From Ptiloglossa arizonensis (taxonomy: Eukaryota > Arthropoda > Insecta > Hymenoptera > Colletidae): a DNA stretch of 64,000 nucleotides. The notes below the pieces were generated by a model. The model was given only the letters and a program-made list of their open reading frames with translations, made no database searches and had not been told where the DNA came from. Below, piece by piece: positions 10,745-24,530 of this stretch. The position numbers and the translations under genes are program-made. Numbering within the stretch: position 1 is the first letter of the stretch; every line of letters begins with the position of its first letter. The stretch lies in the NCBI RefSeq assembly GCF_051014685.1, contig NW_027478865.1:360798-424797 (forward strand), given 5' to 3'.

Positions 10745-12514
10745 TCAGATGAAATAGGAATTTCTCGTGTTCGTCAATCCGTTCGCGAGATATGGGTGTT
10801 CGAAGTTAAGGAATGGTTGAGAGACCATCAAAATTTTCGCTGATCTGATACTCGAAACAAATAACTGGAATGGCCTAAGGGAAAAGTACACATACCGTTG
10901 ATATCGGGCGAGTTTCAGCTTTCCGATGCAAAAGGAATTTCCCGTGTTCGTCAATCCGTTCGCGAGATATGGGAGTTTGAAATTAAGGAATGGTTGAGCA
11001 ACCATCAAAGTTTTCGCAAGTCTGATACTCGAAACCAATAACTACTATGGCCTAGGGCAAAAATACACATAGCGCTGTAATCGGGCGAGTTTCTGCTTTC
11101 AGATGCAACAAGAAATTCTCGAGTTCGTCAATTCGTTCGCGAGATATGGGAGTTTGAAGTTAAGGAATGGTTGAGCAACCATCACAATTTTCGCAAGTCT
11201 GATTCCCGAAACCAATAACTACAAAGGCCTAGGGGAAGAATACACATACCGTTGTAATCGGGCGAGTTTCTACTTTCAGATGCAACAGGAATTTATCGAG
11301 TTCTTCAATCCGTTCGCGAGATATGGGAGTTTGATGTTAAGGAACGGTTCAGAAACCATCAAAATTTTCGCGTGTCTGATAATCGAAACCAATAACTACA
11401 ATGGCCTAGGGGGAAAATACACATACCGTTGTAATCGGGCGAGTTTCTACTTTCAGATGCAACAGGAATTTGTCGAGTTCGTCAATTCGTTCGAGAGGTA
11501 TGGGAGTTTGAAGTTAAGGAATGGTTGAGAAACCATCAAAATTTTCGCTGGTCTGATACTCGAAACCAATAACTGGAATGGCCTAGGGGAAAAGTACACA
11601 CACCATTGTAATCGGGCGAATTTCTGCTTTCAGATGAAATAGGAATTTCTCGTGTTCGTCAATCCGTTCGCGAGATATGGGTGTTCGAAGTTAAGGAATG
11701 GTTGAGAGACCATCAAAATTTTCGCTGATCTGATACTCGAAACAAATAACTGGAATGGCCTAAGGGAAAAGTACACATACCGTTGATATCGGGCGAGTTT
11801 CAGCTTTCCGATGCAAAAGGAATTTCCCGTGTTCGTCAATCCGTTCGCGAGATATGGGAGTTTGAAATTAAGGAATGGTTGAGCAACCATCAAAGTTTTC
11901 GCAAGTCTGATACTCGAAACCAATAACTACTATGGCCTAGGGCAAAAATACACATAGCGCTGTAATCGGGCGAGTTTCTGCTTTCAGATGCAACAAGAAA
12001 TTCTCGAGTTCGTCAATTCGTTCGCGAGATATGGGAGTTTGAAGTTAAGGAATGGTTGAGCAACCATCACAATTTTCGCAAGTCTGATTCCCGAAACCAA
12101 TAACTACAAAGGCCTAGGGGAAGAATACACATACCGTTGTAATCGGGCGAGTTTCTACTTTCAGATGCAACAGGAATTTATCGAGTTCTTCAATCCGTTC
12201 GCGAGATATGGGAGTTTGATGTTAAGGAACGGTTCAGAAACCATCAAAATTTTCGCGTGTCTGATAATCGAAACCAATAACTACAATGGCCTAGGGGGAA
12301 AATACACATACCGTTGTAATCGGGCGAGTTTCTACTTTCAGATGCAACAGGAATTTGTCGAGTTCGTCAATTCGTTCGAGAGGTATGGGAGTTTGAAGTT
12401 AAGGAATGGTTGAGAAACCATCAAAATTTTCGCTGGTCTGATACTCGAAACCAATAACTGGAATGGCCTAGGGGAAAAGTACACACACCATTGTAATCGG
12501 GCGAATTTCTGCTT
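10745..12514 (+). repeat. Tandem 5-monomer (885 bp) higher-order repeat, two copies
   Basis: Units 10745-11629 and 11630-12514 are head-to-tail with an exact 885-bp period. The same open frames recur at 10745/11630 and 11280/12165 with identical translations. The unit also occurs once at 6853-7737. The join near 11630 fuses a 'gggcgaatttctgctttcag' left side to a 'atgaaatagg' right side, a combination absent from the single copy, so it looks like an unequal-exchange junction. Confidence 0.88.
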
Positions 12515-14239
12515 TCAGATGTAATAGGAATTTCTCGAGTTCGTCAATCCGTTCGCGAGATATGGGAGTTTGATGTTAAGGAATGATTGAGAAACCATCG
12601 AAATTTTCGCACCTCTGATTCCCGAAACCAATAACTACAAAGGCCTAGGGGAAAAGTACACATACCGTTGAAATCGGGCGAGTTTCTGCTTTCAGATGAA
12701 ATAGGAATTTCTCGTGTTCGTCAATCCGTTCGCGAGATATGGGTGTTTGAAGTTAAGGAAAGGTTGAGAAACCATCAAAATTTTCGCATGTCTGATACTC
12801 GAAACCAATAACTACTATGGCCCAGGGCAAAAATACACATACCGTTGTAATCGGGCGAGTTTCTGCTTTCAGATGCAATAGGAATTTCTCGAGTTCGTCA
12901 ATCCGTTCGCGTGATATGGAAGTTTGAAGTTAAGGAATGGTTGAGAAACCATCAAAATTTTCGCATGTCTGATACTCGAAACCAATAACTACAATGGCCT
13001 AGGGGGAAAATACACATACCGCTGTAATCCGGCGAGTTTCTACTTTCAGATGAAACAGGAATTTCTCGAGTTCGTCAATCCGTTCGCGAGATATGGGAGT
13101 TTGAAGTTAAGGAACGCTTGAGAAACCATCAAAATTTTCGCAGGTCTGATACTCGAAACCAATAACTAGTATGGCCTAGGGGAAAAGTACACACAACAAT
13201 TGTAATCGGGCGAGTTTCTACTTTCAGATGCAACAGGAATTTCTCGAGTTCGTCAATCCGTTCGAGAGATATGGGAGTTTGAAGTTAAGGAATGGTTGAG
13301 AAACCACCAAAATTTTCGCTGATTTAATACTCGAAACCAATAACTGGAATGGCCTAGGGGAAAAGTACACACACATTGTAATGGGGCGAGTTTCTACTTT
13401 CAGATGCAACTGGAATTTCTCGAGTTCGTCAATGCGTTCGCGAGATATGGGTGTTTGAAGTTAAGGAATGGTTGAGAAACCACAAAAATTTTCGCTGATC
13501 TGATACTCGAAACAAATAACTGGAATGGCCTAAGGGAAAGGTACACATACCGTTGATATCGGGCGAGTTTCAGATTTCCGATGCAAAAGGAATTTTCCGT
13601 GTTCGTCAATCCGTTCGCGAGATATGGGAGTTTGAAGTTAAGGAATGGTTGAGAAACCATCAAAATTTTCGCAAGTCTGATACTCGAAACCAATAACTAC
13701 TATGGCCTAGTGCAAAAATACACACACCGCTGTAATCTGGCGAGTTTCTGCTTTCAGATGCAACAAAAATTTCTCGAGTTCGTCAATCCGTTCGCGAGAT
13801 ATCGGAGTTTGAAATTAAGGAATGGTTGAGAAACCATCAAAATTTTCGCAAGTCTGATACTCGAAACCAATAACTACTATGGCCTAGGGCAAAAATACAC
13901 ATACCGTTGTAATCCGGCGAGTTTCTACTTTCAGATGAAACAGGAATTTCTCGAGTTCGTCAATCCGTTCGAGAGATATGGGAGTTTGAAGTTAAGGAAC
14001 GCTTGAGAAACCATCAAAATTTTCGCAAGTCTGATGATCGAAACCAATACTACAGTGGCCTAGGGGAAAAATGCACATACCGTTGTAATCGGGCGAGTTT
14101 CTACTTTCAGACGAAACAGGAATTTCTATAGTTCGTCAATCCGTTCGCGAGATAGGGGAGTTTGAAGTTAAGGGATGGTTGAGATACCATCCAAGATTTC
14201 GCTGGTCTGATACTCGAAACCAATAACTGGAATGGCCTA
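12515..14239 (+). repeat. Long-range duplicate of the 2.9-4.7 kb segment (copy 2)
   Basis: This stretch repeats the variant series of 2881-4700 with one monomer fewer. The part at 13400-13693 also matches 5437-5730 and 9152-9445, the latter at an offset of exactly 24 monomers (4248 bp). The rare -1 variant 'caatactacagtgg' recurs at about 14046. No gene is visible. Confidence 0.78.
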
Positions 14240-17200
14240 GGGGAAAAGTACACACACCATTGTAATGGGGCCAGTTTTTACTTTCAGATGCAACAGGAAT
14301 TTCTCGTGTTCGTCGATCCGTTCGCGAGATATGGGAGTTTGAAGTTAAGGAATGGTTGAGCAACCATCAAAATTTTCGCAAGTCTGATACTCGAAACCAA
14401 TAACTACAAAGGCCTAGGGGAAAAATACACATACCGCTGTAATCGGGCGGGTTTCTTCTTTCAGATGCAACAGGACTTTCTCGAGTTCGTCAATCCGTTC
14501 GCGAGATATGGGAGTTTGAAGTTAAGGAATGGTTGAGAAACCACCAAAATTTTCGCTGATTTAATACTCGAAACCAATAACTGGAATGGCCTAGGGGAAA
14601 AGTACACACACATTGTAATGGGGCGAGTTTCTACTTTCAGATGCAACAGGAATTTCTCGAGTTCGTCAATCCGTTCGCGAGATATGGGAGTTTGAAGTTA
14701 AGGAATGGTTGAGAAACCATCAAAATTTTCGCAAGTCTGATACTCGAAACCAATAACTACTATGGCCTAGTGCAAAAATACATACACCGCTGTAATCTGG
14801 CGAGTTTCTGCTTTCAGATGCAACAAAAATTTCTCGAGTTCGTCAATCCGTTCGCGAGATATGGGAGTTTGAAATTGAGGAATGGTTGAGAAACCATCAA
14901 AATTTTCGCAATTCTGATACTCGAAACCAATAACTACTATGCCCTAGGGCAAAAATAGACATACCGTTGTAATCGGGCGAGTTTCTGCTTACAGATGCAA
15001 TAGGAATTTCTCGTGTTCGTCAATCCGTTCGCGAGATATGGGAGTTTGAAATTAAGGAATGGTTGAGCAACCATCAAAATTTTCGCAAGTCTGATTCCCG
15101 AAACCAATAACTACAAAGGCCTAGGGGAGAAATACACATACCGTTGTAATCGGGCGAGTTTCTACTTTCAGATGCAACAGGAATTTATCGAGTTCTACAA
15201 TCCGTTCGCGAGATATGGGAGTTTGAAGTTAAGGAACGGTTCAGAAACCATCAAAATTTTCGCATGTCTGATAATCGAAACCAATAACTACAATGGCCTA
15301 GGGGAAAAATACACATACCGTTGTAATCGGGCGAGTTTCTACTTTCAGATGAAAGAGGAATTTCTCGAGTTCGTCAATCCGTTCGCGATATATGGGAGTT
15401 TGAAGTTAAGGAATGGTTGAGAGACCATCAAAATTTTCGCTGATCTGATACTCGAAACATATAACTGGAATGGCCTAAGGGAAAAGTACACATACCGTTG
15501 ATATCGGGCGAGTTTCAGCTTTCCGATGCAAAAGGAATTTCCCGTGTTCGTCAATCCGTACGCCAGATATGGGAGTTTGAAGTTAAGGAATGGTTGAGAA
15601 ACCATCAAAATTTTCGCAAGTCTGATACTCGAAACCAATAACTACTATGGCCTAGGGGAAAAGTACACACACCATTGTAATCGAGCGAGTTTCTACTTTC
15701 AGATGCAACAGGAATTTCTCGAGTTCGTCAATCCGTTCGCGATATATGGGAGTTTGAAGTTAAGGAATGGTTGAGAACCCACAAAAATTTTCGCTGATCT
15801 GATACTCGAAACAAATAACTGGAATGGCCTAAGGGAAAAGTACACACACCATTGTAATGGGGCCAGTTTTTACTTTCAGATGCAACAGGAATTTCTCGTG
15901 TTCGTCGATCCGTTCGCGAGATATGGGAGTTTGAAGTTAAGGAATGGTTGAGCAACCATCAAAATTTTCGCAAGTCTGATACTCGAAACCAATAACTACA
16001 AAGGCCTAGGGGAAAAATACACATACCGCTGTAATCGGGCGGGTTTCTTCTTTCAGATGCAACAGGACTTTCTCGAGTTCGTCAATCCGTTCGCGAGATA
16101 TGGGAGTTTGAAGTTAAGGAATGGTTGAGAAACCACCAAAATTTTCGCTGATTTAATACTCGAAACCAATAACTGGAATGGCCTAGGGGAAAAGTACACA
16201 CACATTGTAATGGGGCGAGTTTCTACTTTCAGATGCAACAGGAATTTCTCGAGTTCGTCAATCCGTTCGCGAGATATGGGAGTTTGAAGTTAAGGAATGG
16301 TTGAGAAACCATCAAAATTTTCGCAAGTCTGATACACGAAACCAATAACTACTATGGCCTAGTGCAAAAATACATACACCGCTGTAATCTGGCGAGTTTC
16401 TGCTTTCAGATGCAACAAAAATTTCTCGAGTTCGTCAATCCGTTCGCGAGATATGGGAGTTTGAAATTGAGGAATGGTTGAGAAACCATCCAAATTTTCG
16501 CAATTCTGATACTCGAAACCAATAACTACTATGCCCTAGGGCAAAAATAGACATACCGTTGTAATCGGGCGAGTTTCTGCTTTCAGATGCAATAGGAATT
16601 TCTCGTGTTCGTCAATCCGTTCGCGAGATATGGGAGTTTGAAATTAAGGAATGGTTGAGCAACCATCAAAATTTTCGCAAGTCTGATTCCCGAAACCAAT
16701 AACTACAAAGGCCTAGGGGAGAAATACACATACCGTTGTAATCGGGCGAGTTTCTACTTTCAGATGCAACAGGAATTTATCGAGTTCTTCAATCCGTTCG
16801 CGAGATATGGGAGTTTGAAGTTAAGGAACGGTTCAGAAACCATCAAAATTTTCGCATGTCTGATAATCGAAACCAATAACTACAATGGCCTAGGGGAAAA
16901 ATACACATACCGTTGTAATCGGGCGAGTTTCTACTTTCAGATGAAAGAGGAATTTCTCGAGTTCGTCAATCCGTTCGCGATATATGGGAGTTTGAAGTTA
17001 AGGAATGGTTGAGAGACCATCAAAATTTTCGCTGATCTGATACTCGAAACATATAACTGGAATGGCCTAAGGGAAAAGTACACATACCGTTGATATCGGG
17101 CGAGTTTCAGCTTTCCGATGCAAAAGGAATTTCCCGTGTTCGTCAATCCGTTCGCCAGATATGGGAGTGTGAAGTTAAGGAATGGTTGAGAAACCATCAA

Positions 17201-17440
17201 AATTTTCGCAAGTCTGATACTCGAAACCAATAACTACTATGGCCTAGGGGAAAAGTACACACACCATTGTAATCGAGCGAGTTTCTACTTTCAGATGCAA
17301 CAGGAATTTCTCGAGTTCGTCAATCCGTTCGCGATATATGGGAGTTTGAAGTTAAGGAATGGTTGAGAACCCACAAAAATTTTCGCTGATCGGATACTCG
17401 AAACAAATAACTGGAATGGCCTAGGGGAAAAGTACACACA
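14240..17440 (+). repeat. Tandem 9-monomer (1592 bp) higher-order repeat, two copies
   Basis: Positions 14461, 15172, 15345 and 15728 correspond to 16053, 16764, 16937 and about 17320, each offset by 1592 bp (9 x 177 minus 1). The -1 is the 'tacacacacattg' deletion carried in each unit. The copies share private variants such as 'gccctagggc', 'gaaattgagg', 'cgcaattctg' and 'gaaagaggaatttctcg'. They differ by a few substitutions, for example 'ttctacaatccg' at 15194 against 'ttcttcaatccg'. The upstream boundary is near 14240 and homology stops near 17452. Confidence 0.9.
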
Positions 17441-18789
17441 CCATTGTAATCGGGCGAATTTCTGCTTTCAGATGTAATAGGAATTTCTCGAGTTCGTCAA
17501 TCCGTTCGCGAGATATGGGAGTTTGATGTTAAGGAATGGTTGAGAAACCATCGAAATTTTCGCACCTCTGATTCCCGAAACCAATAACTACAAAGGCCTA
17601 GGGGAAAAGTACACATACCGTTGTAATCGGGCGAGTTTCTGCTTTCAGATGAAATAGGAATTTCTCGTGTTCGTCAATCCGTTCGCGAGATATGGGTGTT
17701 CGAAGTTAAGGAATGGTTGAGAAACCATCAAAATTTTCGCATGTCTGATACTCGAAACCAATAACTACTATGGCCCAGGGCAAAAATACACATACCCTTG
17801 TAATCGGGCGAGTTTCTGCTTTCAGATGCAATAGGAATTTCTCGAGTTCGTCAATCCGGTCGCGTGATATGGGAGTTTGAAGTTGAGGAACGCTTGAGAA
17901 ACGATCAAAATTTTCGCAAGTCTGATTCTCGAAACGAATAACTACTATGGCCTAGGGGAAAAATACACATACCGTTGTAATCCGGCGAGTTTCTACTTTC
18001 AGATGAAACAGGAATTTCTCGAGTTCGTCAATCCGTTCGCGAGATATGGGAGTTTGAAGTTAAGGAACGCTTGAGAAGCCATCAAAATTTTCGCAAGTCA
18101 GACACTCGAAACCAATAACTACTATGGCCTAGGGGAAAAGTACACACACCATTGTAATCGAGCGAGTTTCTACTTTCAGATGCAACAGGAATTTCTCGAC
18201 TTCGTCAATCCGTTCGCGAGATATGGGAGTTTGAAGTTAAGGAATGGTTGAGAAACCACAAAAATTTTCGCTGATCTGATACTCGAAACAAATAACTGGA
18301 ATGGCCTAAGGGAAAAGTACACATACCGTTGTAATCGGGCGAGTTTCTGCTTTCAGATGCAACAGGAATTTCTCGAGTTCGTCAATCCGTTCGCGAGATA
18401 TGGGAGTTTGAAGTTAAGGAATGGTTGAGAAACCATCAAAATTTTCGCATGTCTGATACTCGAAACCAATAACTACTATGGACTAGGGGAAAAGTACACA
18501 CACCATTGTAATCGGGCGAGTTTCTGCTTTCAGATGCAACAGGAATTTCTCGAGTTCGTCAATCCGTTCGCGAGATGTGGGAGTTTGAAGTTAAGGAATG
18601 GTTGAGAAACCATCAAAATTTTTGCAAGTCTGATTCCCGAAACCAATAACTACAAAGGCCTAGGGGAAGAATACACATACCGTTGTAATCGGGCGAGTTT
18701 CTACTTTCAGATGCAACAGGAATTTATCGAGTTCTTCAGTCCGTTCGCGAGATATGGGAGTTTGAAGTTAAGGAACGGTTCAGAAACCA
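17441..18789 (+). repeat. Transition segment of satellite
   Basis: About eight monomers of mixed type. It contains a copy of the 'gatgtaatagg...gtttgatgttaagg' series, then a private 'gaagttgaggaacgcttgag' monomer at about 17880. The last 'cagctttccgatgcaaaagg' unit of the window lies just before it, near 17107. No gene is visible. Confidence 0.8.
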
Positions 18790-20720
18790 TCAAAATTTTC
18801 GCGTGTCTGATAATCGAAACCAATAACTACAATGGCCTAGGGGGAAAATGCACATACCGTTGTAATCGGGCGAGTTTCTTCTTTCAGACGAAACAGGAAT
18901 TTCTCGAGTTCGTCAATCCGTTCGCGAGATATGGGAGTTTGAAGTTAAGGAATGGTTCAGATAGCATCAAAAATTTCGCTGGTCTGATACTCGAAACCAA
19001 TAACTGGATTGGCCTAGGGGAAAAGTACACACACCATTGTAATGGGGCGAGTTTCTACATTCAGATGCAACAGGAATTTCTCGAGTTCGTCAACCGTTCG
19101 CGAGATATGGGAGTTTGAAGTTAAGGAATGGTTGAGCAACCACCAAAATTTTGCAAGTCTGATTCCCGAAACCAATAACTACAAAGGCCTAGGGGAAAAA
19201 TACACATACCGTTGTAATCGGGCGAGTTTCTACTTTCAGATGCAACAGGAATTTCTCGAGTTCGTCATTCCATTCGCGAGATATGGGAGTTTGAAGTTAA
19301 GGAACGTTTGAGAAACCATAAAAATTTTCTCAATTCTGATACTCGAAACCAATAACGACTATGGCTTAGGGCAAAAATGCACATACCCTTGTAATCGGGC
19401 GAGTTTCTGCTTTCAGATGCAACAGGAATTTCTCGAGTTCGTCGATCTGTTCGCGAGATATGGGAGTTTGAAGTTAAGGAATGGTTGAGAAACCATCAAA
19501 ATTTTCGCATGTCTGATACTCGAAACCAATAACTACAAAGGCCTAGGGGAAAAGTACACATACCGTTGAAATCGGGCGAGTTTCTGCTTTCAGATGCAAT
19601 AGCAATTTCTCGTGATCGTCAATCCGTTCGCGAGATATGGGAGTTCGAAGTTAAGGAATGGTAGGGAAACCATCAAAATTTTCGCATGTCTGATACTCGG
19701 AACCAGTAACAACTATGGCCTAGGGCAAAAATACACATACCGTTGTAATCGGGCGGGTCTCTGCTTTCAGATGCAATCGGAATTTCTCGAGTTCGTCAAT
19801 CCGTTCGCGAGATATGGGAGTTTAAAATTAAGGAATGGTTGAGAAACAATCAAAATTTTCGCGTGTCTGATAATCGAAACCAATAACTACAATGGCCTAG
19901 GGGGAAAATGCACATACCGTTGTAATCGGGCGAGTTTCTTCTTTCAGACGAAACAGGAATTTCTCGAGTTCGTCAATCCGTTCGCGAGATATGGGAGTTT
20001 GAAGTTAAGGAATGGTTCAGATAGCATCAAAAATTTCGCTGGTCTGATACTCGAAACCAATAACTGGAATGGCCTAGGGGAAAAGTACACACACCATTGT
20101 AATGGGGCGAGTTTCTACATTCAGATGCAACAGGAATTTCTCGAGTTCGTCAACCGTTCGCGAGATATGGGAGTTTGAAGTTAAGGAATGGTTGAGCAAC
20201 CACCAAAATTTTGCAAGTCTGATTCCCGAAACCAATAACTACAAAGGCCTAGGGGAAAAATACACATACCGTTGTAATCGGGCGAGTTTCTACTTTCAGA
20301 TGCAACAGGAATTTCTCGAGTTCGTCATTCCATTCGCGAGATATGGGAGTTTGAAGTTAAGGAACGTTTGAGAAACCATAAAAATTTTCTCAATTCTGAT
20401 ACTCGAAACCAATAACGACTATGGCTTAGGGCAAAAATGCACATACCCTTGTAATCGGGCGAGTTTCTGCTTTCAGATGCAACAGGAATTTCTCGAGTTC
20501 GTCAATCCGTTCGCGAGATATGGGAGTTTGAAGTTAAGGAATGGTTCAGATAGCATCAAAAATTTCGCTGGTCTGATACTCGAAACCAATAACTGGATTG
20601 GCCTAGGGGAAAAGTACACACACCATTGTAATGGGGCGAGTTTCTACATTCAGATGCAACAGGAATTTCTCGAGTTCGTCAACCGTTCGCGAGATATGGG
20701 AGTTTGAAGTTAAGGAATGG
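18790..20720 (+). repeat. 6-monomer (1060 bp) repeat with partial third copy
   Basis: About 650 bp from 18790 recurs from 19850 at a spacing of 1060 bp (6 x 177 minus 2). The -2 comes from 'gtcaaccgttcg' and 'aaaattttgcaag', each lacking one base. A shorter piece, 18888-19131, appears a third time at 20477-20720 at a spacing of 1589 bp. Private markers are 'ttcagatagcatc', 'ttctacattcag' and 'gtcattccattcgcg'. This is the last zone using 'gagttcttcag/aatccg' (18723). Confidence 0.87.
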
Positions 20721-23700
20721 TTGAGAAACCATCAAAATTTTCGCAAGTCTGATACTCGAAAACAATAACTACTATGGCCTAGGGCAAAAATACACATACC
20801 GGTGTAATCGGGCGAGTTTCTCCTTTCAGATGCAACAGGAATTTCTCGAGTTCGTCAATCCGTTCGCGAGATATGGGAGTTTAAAGTTAAGGAATGGTTG
20901 AGAAACCATCAAAATTTTCGCTGGTCTGATACTCGAAACCAATAATTGGAATGGCCTAGGGGAAAAGTACACACACCATTGTAATCGGGCGAGTTTCTAC
21001 TTTCAGCTGCAACAGGAAGTTCTCGAGTTCGTCAATCCGTTCGGGAGATATGGGAGTTAGAAGTTAAGGAATGGTTGAGAGACCATAAAAATTTTCGCAA
21101 GTCTGATTCCCGAAACCAATAACTACTATGGCCTAGGGCAAAAATACACATACCGGTGTAATCGGGCGAGTTTCTACTTTCAGATGGAACAGCAATTTCT
21201 CGAGTTCGTCAATCCGTTCGCGAGATATGGGAGTTTGAAGTTAAGGAATGGTTGAGAATACATCAAAATTTTCGCTGGTCTGATACTCGAAACCAATAAC
21301 TGGAATGGTCTAGGGGAAAAGTACACGCACCATTGTAATGGGGCGAGTTTCTACTTTCAGATGCAACAGGAATTTCTCGAGTTCGTCAATCCGTTCGCGA
21401 GATATGGGAGTTTGAAGTTAAGGAATGGTTGAGAAACCATCAAAATTTTCGCAAGTCTGATACTCGAAAACAATAACTACTATGGCCTAGGGCAAAAATA
21501 CACATACCGCTGTAATCGGGCGAGTTTCTACTTTCAGATGCAACAGCAATTTCTCGAGTTCGTCAATCCGTTCGCGAGATATGGGAGTTTGAAGTTAAGG
21601 AATGGTTGAGATTACATCAAAATTTTCGCTGGTCTGATACTCGAAACCAATAATTGGAATGGCCTAGGGGAAAAGTACTCACACCATTGTAATCGGGCGA
21701 GTTTCTACTTTCAGATGCAACAGGAAGTTCTCGAGTTCGTCAATCCGTTCGGGAGATATGGGAGTTAGAAGTTAAGGAATGGTTGAGAGACCATCAAAAT
21801 TTTCGCTGGTCTGATACTCGAAACCAATAACTGGAATGGTCTAGGGGAAAAGTACACACACCATTGTAATGGGGCGAGTTTCTACTTTCAGATGCAACAG
21901 GAAGTTCTCGAGTTCGTCAATCCGTTCGCGAGATATGGGAGTTTGAAATTAAGGAATGGTTGAGAAACCATCAAAATTTTCGCAAGTCTGATACTCGAAA
22001 ATCATAACTACTATGGCCTAGGGCAAAAATAAACATACCGGTGTAATCGGGCGAGTTTCTACTTTCAGATTGTACAGGAATTTCTCGAGTTCGTCAATCC
22101 GTTCGCGAGATATGGGAGTTTGAAGTTAAGGAATGGTTGAGAAACCATCAAAATTTTCGCATGTCTGATACTCGAAACCAATAACTGCTATGGCCTATGG
22201 CAAAAATACACATACCGTTGTAATCGGGCGAGTTTCTGATTTCAGATGCAACTGGAATTTCTCGAGTTCGTCAATTCGTTCGCGAGATATGGGAGTTTGA
22301 AATTAAGGAATGGTTGAGCAACCATCAAAATTTTCGCAAGTCTGATTCCCGAAACCATTAACTACAAAGGCCTAGGGGAAAAATACGCATACCGTTCTTT
22401 TCGGGCGAGTTTCTACTTTCAGATGCAAAAGGAATTTCTCGAGTTCGTCAATCCGTTCGCGAGGTATGGGAGCTGGAAGTTCAGGAATGGTTGAGAAACC
22501 ATCAAAATTTTCGCAATTCTGATTCCCGAAACCAATAACTACAAAGGCCTAGGGGAAAAATACACATACCGCTGTAATCGGGCGAGTTTCTACTTTCAGA
22601 TGCAACAGCAATTTCTCGAGTTCGTCAATCCGTTCGCGAGATATGGGAGTTTGAAGTTAAGGAATGGTTGAGAAACCATCAAAATTTTCGCAAGTCTGAT
22701 ACTCGAAAACAATAACTACTATGGCCTAGGGCAAAAATACACATACCGCTGGAATCGGGCGAGTTTCTACTTTCAGATGCAACAGCAATTTCTCGAGTTC
22801 GTCAATCCGTTCGCGAGATATGGGAGTTTGAAGTTAAGGAATGGTTGAGATTACATCAAAATTTTCGCTGGTCTGATACTCGAAACCAATAACTGGAATG
22901 GTCTAGGGGAAAAGTACACACACCATTGTAATGGGGCGAGTTTCTACTTTCAGAAGCAACAGGAAGTTCTCGTGTTCGTCAATCCGTTCGCGAGATATGG
23001 GAGTTTGAAATTAAGGAATGGTTGAGAAACCATCAAAATTTTCGCAAGTCTGATACTCGAAAATCAAAACTACTATGGCCTAGGGCAAAAATAAACATAC
23101 CGGTGTAATCGGGCGAGTTTCTACTTTCAGATTGAACAGGAATTTCTCGAGTTCGTCAATCCGTTCGCGAGATATGGGAGTTTGAAGTTAAGGAATGGTT
23201 GAGAAACCATCAAAATTTTCGCATGTCTGATACTCGAAACCAATAACTGCTATGGCCTAGGGCAAAAATACACATACCGTTGTAATCGGGCGAGTTTCTG
23301 ATTTCAGATGCAACTGGAATTTCTCGAGTTCGTCAATTCGTTCGCGAGATATGGGAGTTTGAAATTAAGGAATGGTTGAGCAACCATCAAAATTTTCGCA
23401 AGTCTGATTCCCGAAACCAATAACTACAAAGGCCTAGGGGAAAAATACGCATACCGTTCTTTTCGGGCGAGTTTCTACTTTCAGATGCAAAAGGAATTTC
23501 TCGAGTTCGTCAATCCGTTCGCGAGGTATGGGAGCTGGAAGTTCAGGAATGGTTGAGAAACCATCAAAATTTTCGCAATTCTGATTCCCGAAACCAATAA
23601 CTACAAAGGCCTAGGGGAAAAATACACATACCGCTTTAATCGGGCGAGTTTCTACTTTCAGATGCAACAGGAATTTCTCGAGTTCGTCAATCCGTTCGCG

Positions 23701-24530
23701 AGATATGGGAGTTTGAAGTTAAGGAATGGTTGAGAAACCATCAAAATTTTCGCAAGTCTGATACTCGAAAACAATAACTACTATGGCCTAGGGCAAAAAT
23801 ACACATACCGGTGTAATCGGGCGAGTTTCTACTTTCAGATGCAACAGGAATTTCTCGAGTTCGTCAATCCGTTCGCGAGATATGGGAGTTTAAAGTTAAG
23901 GAATGGTTGAGAAACCATCAAAATTTTCGCTGGTCTGATACTCGAAACCAATAATTGGAATGGCCTAGGGGAAAAGTACACACACCATTGTAATCGGGCG
24001 AGTTTCTACTTTCAGATGCAACAGGAAGTTCTCGAGTTCGTCAATCCGTTCGGGAGATATGGGAGTTAGAAGTTAAGGAATGGTTGAGAGACCATAAAAA
24101 TTTTCGCAAGTCTGATTCCCGAAACCAATAACTACTATGGCCTAGGGCAAAAATACACATACCGGTGTAATCGGGCGAGTTTCTACTTTCAGATGGAACA
24201 GCAATTTCTCGAGTTCGTCAATCCGTTCGCGAGATATGGGAGTTTGAAGTTAAGGAATGGTTGAGAATACATCAAAATTTTCGCTGGTCTGATACTCGAA
24301 ACCAATAACTGGAATGGTCTAGGGGAAAAGTACACACACCATTGTAATGGGGCGAGTTTCTACTTTCAGATGCAACAGGAATTTCTCGAGTTCGTCAATC
24401 CGTTCGCGAGATATGGGAGTTTGAAGTTAAGGAATGGTTGAGAAACCATCAAAATTTTCGCAAGTCTGATACTCGAAAACAATAACTACTATGGCCTAGG
24501 GCAAAAATACACATACCGGTGTAATCGGGC
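20721..24530 (+). repeat. 17-monomer (3009 bp) repeat enclosing a tandem 6-mer
   Basis: About 800 bp from 20721 recurs from 23730 at exactly 17 x 177 = 3009 bp, with shared 'cgaaaacaataac', 'taccggtgtaatc', 'ttcgggagatatgggagttag' and 'accataaaaattttcg'. Between them, 21790-22851 and 22852-23913 form a tandem 1062-bp (6-monomer) pair sharing 'gagattacatc', 'aaaataaacataccgg', 'tcagattg' and 'gcataccgttcttttcggg'. The 6-mer pair differs by single bases such as 'attgtacagg' and 'attgaacagg'. Confidence 0.85.
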
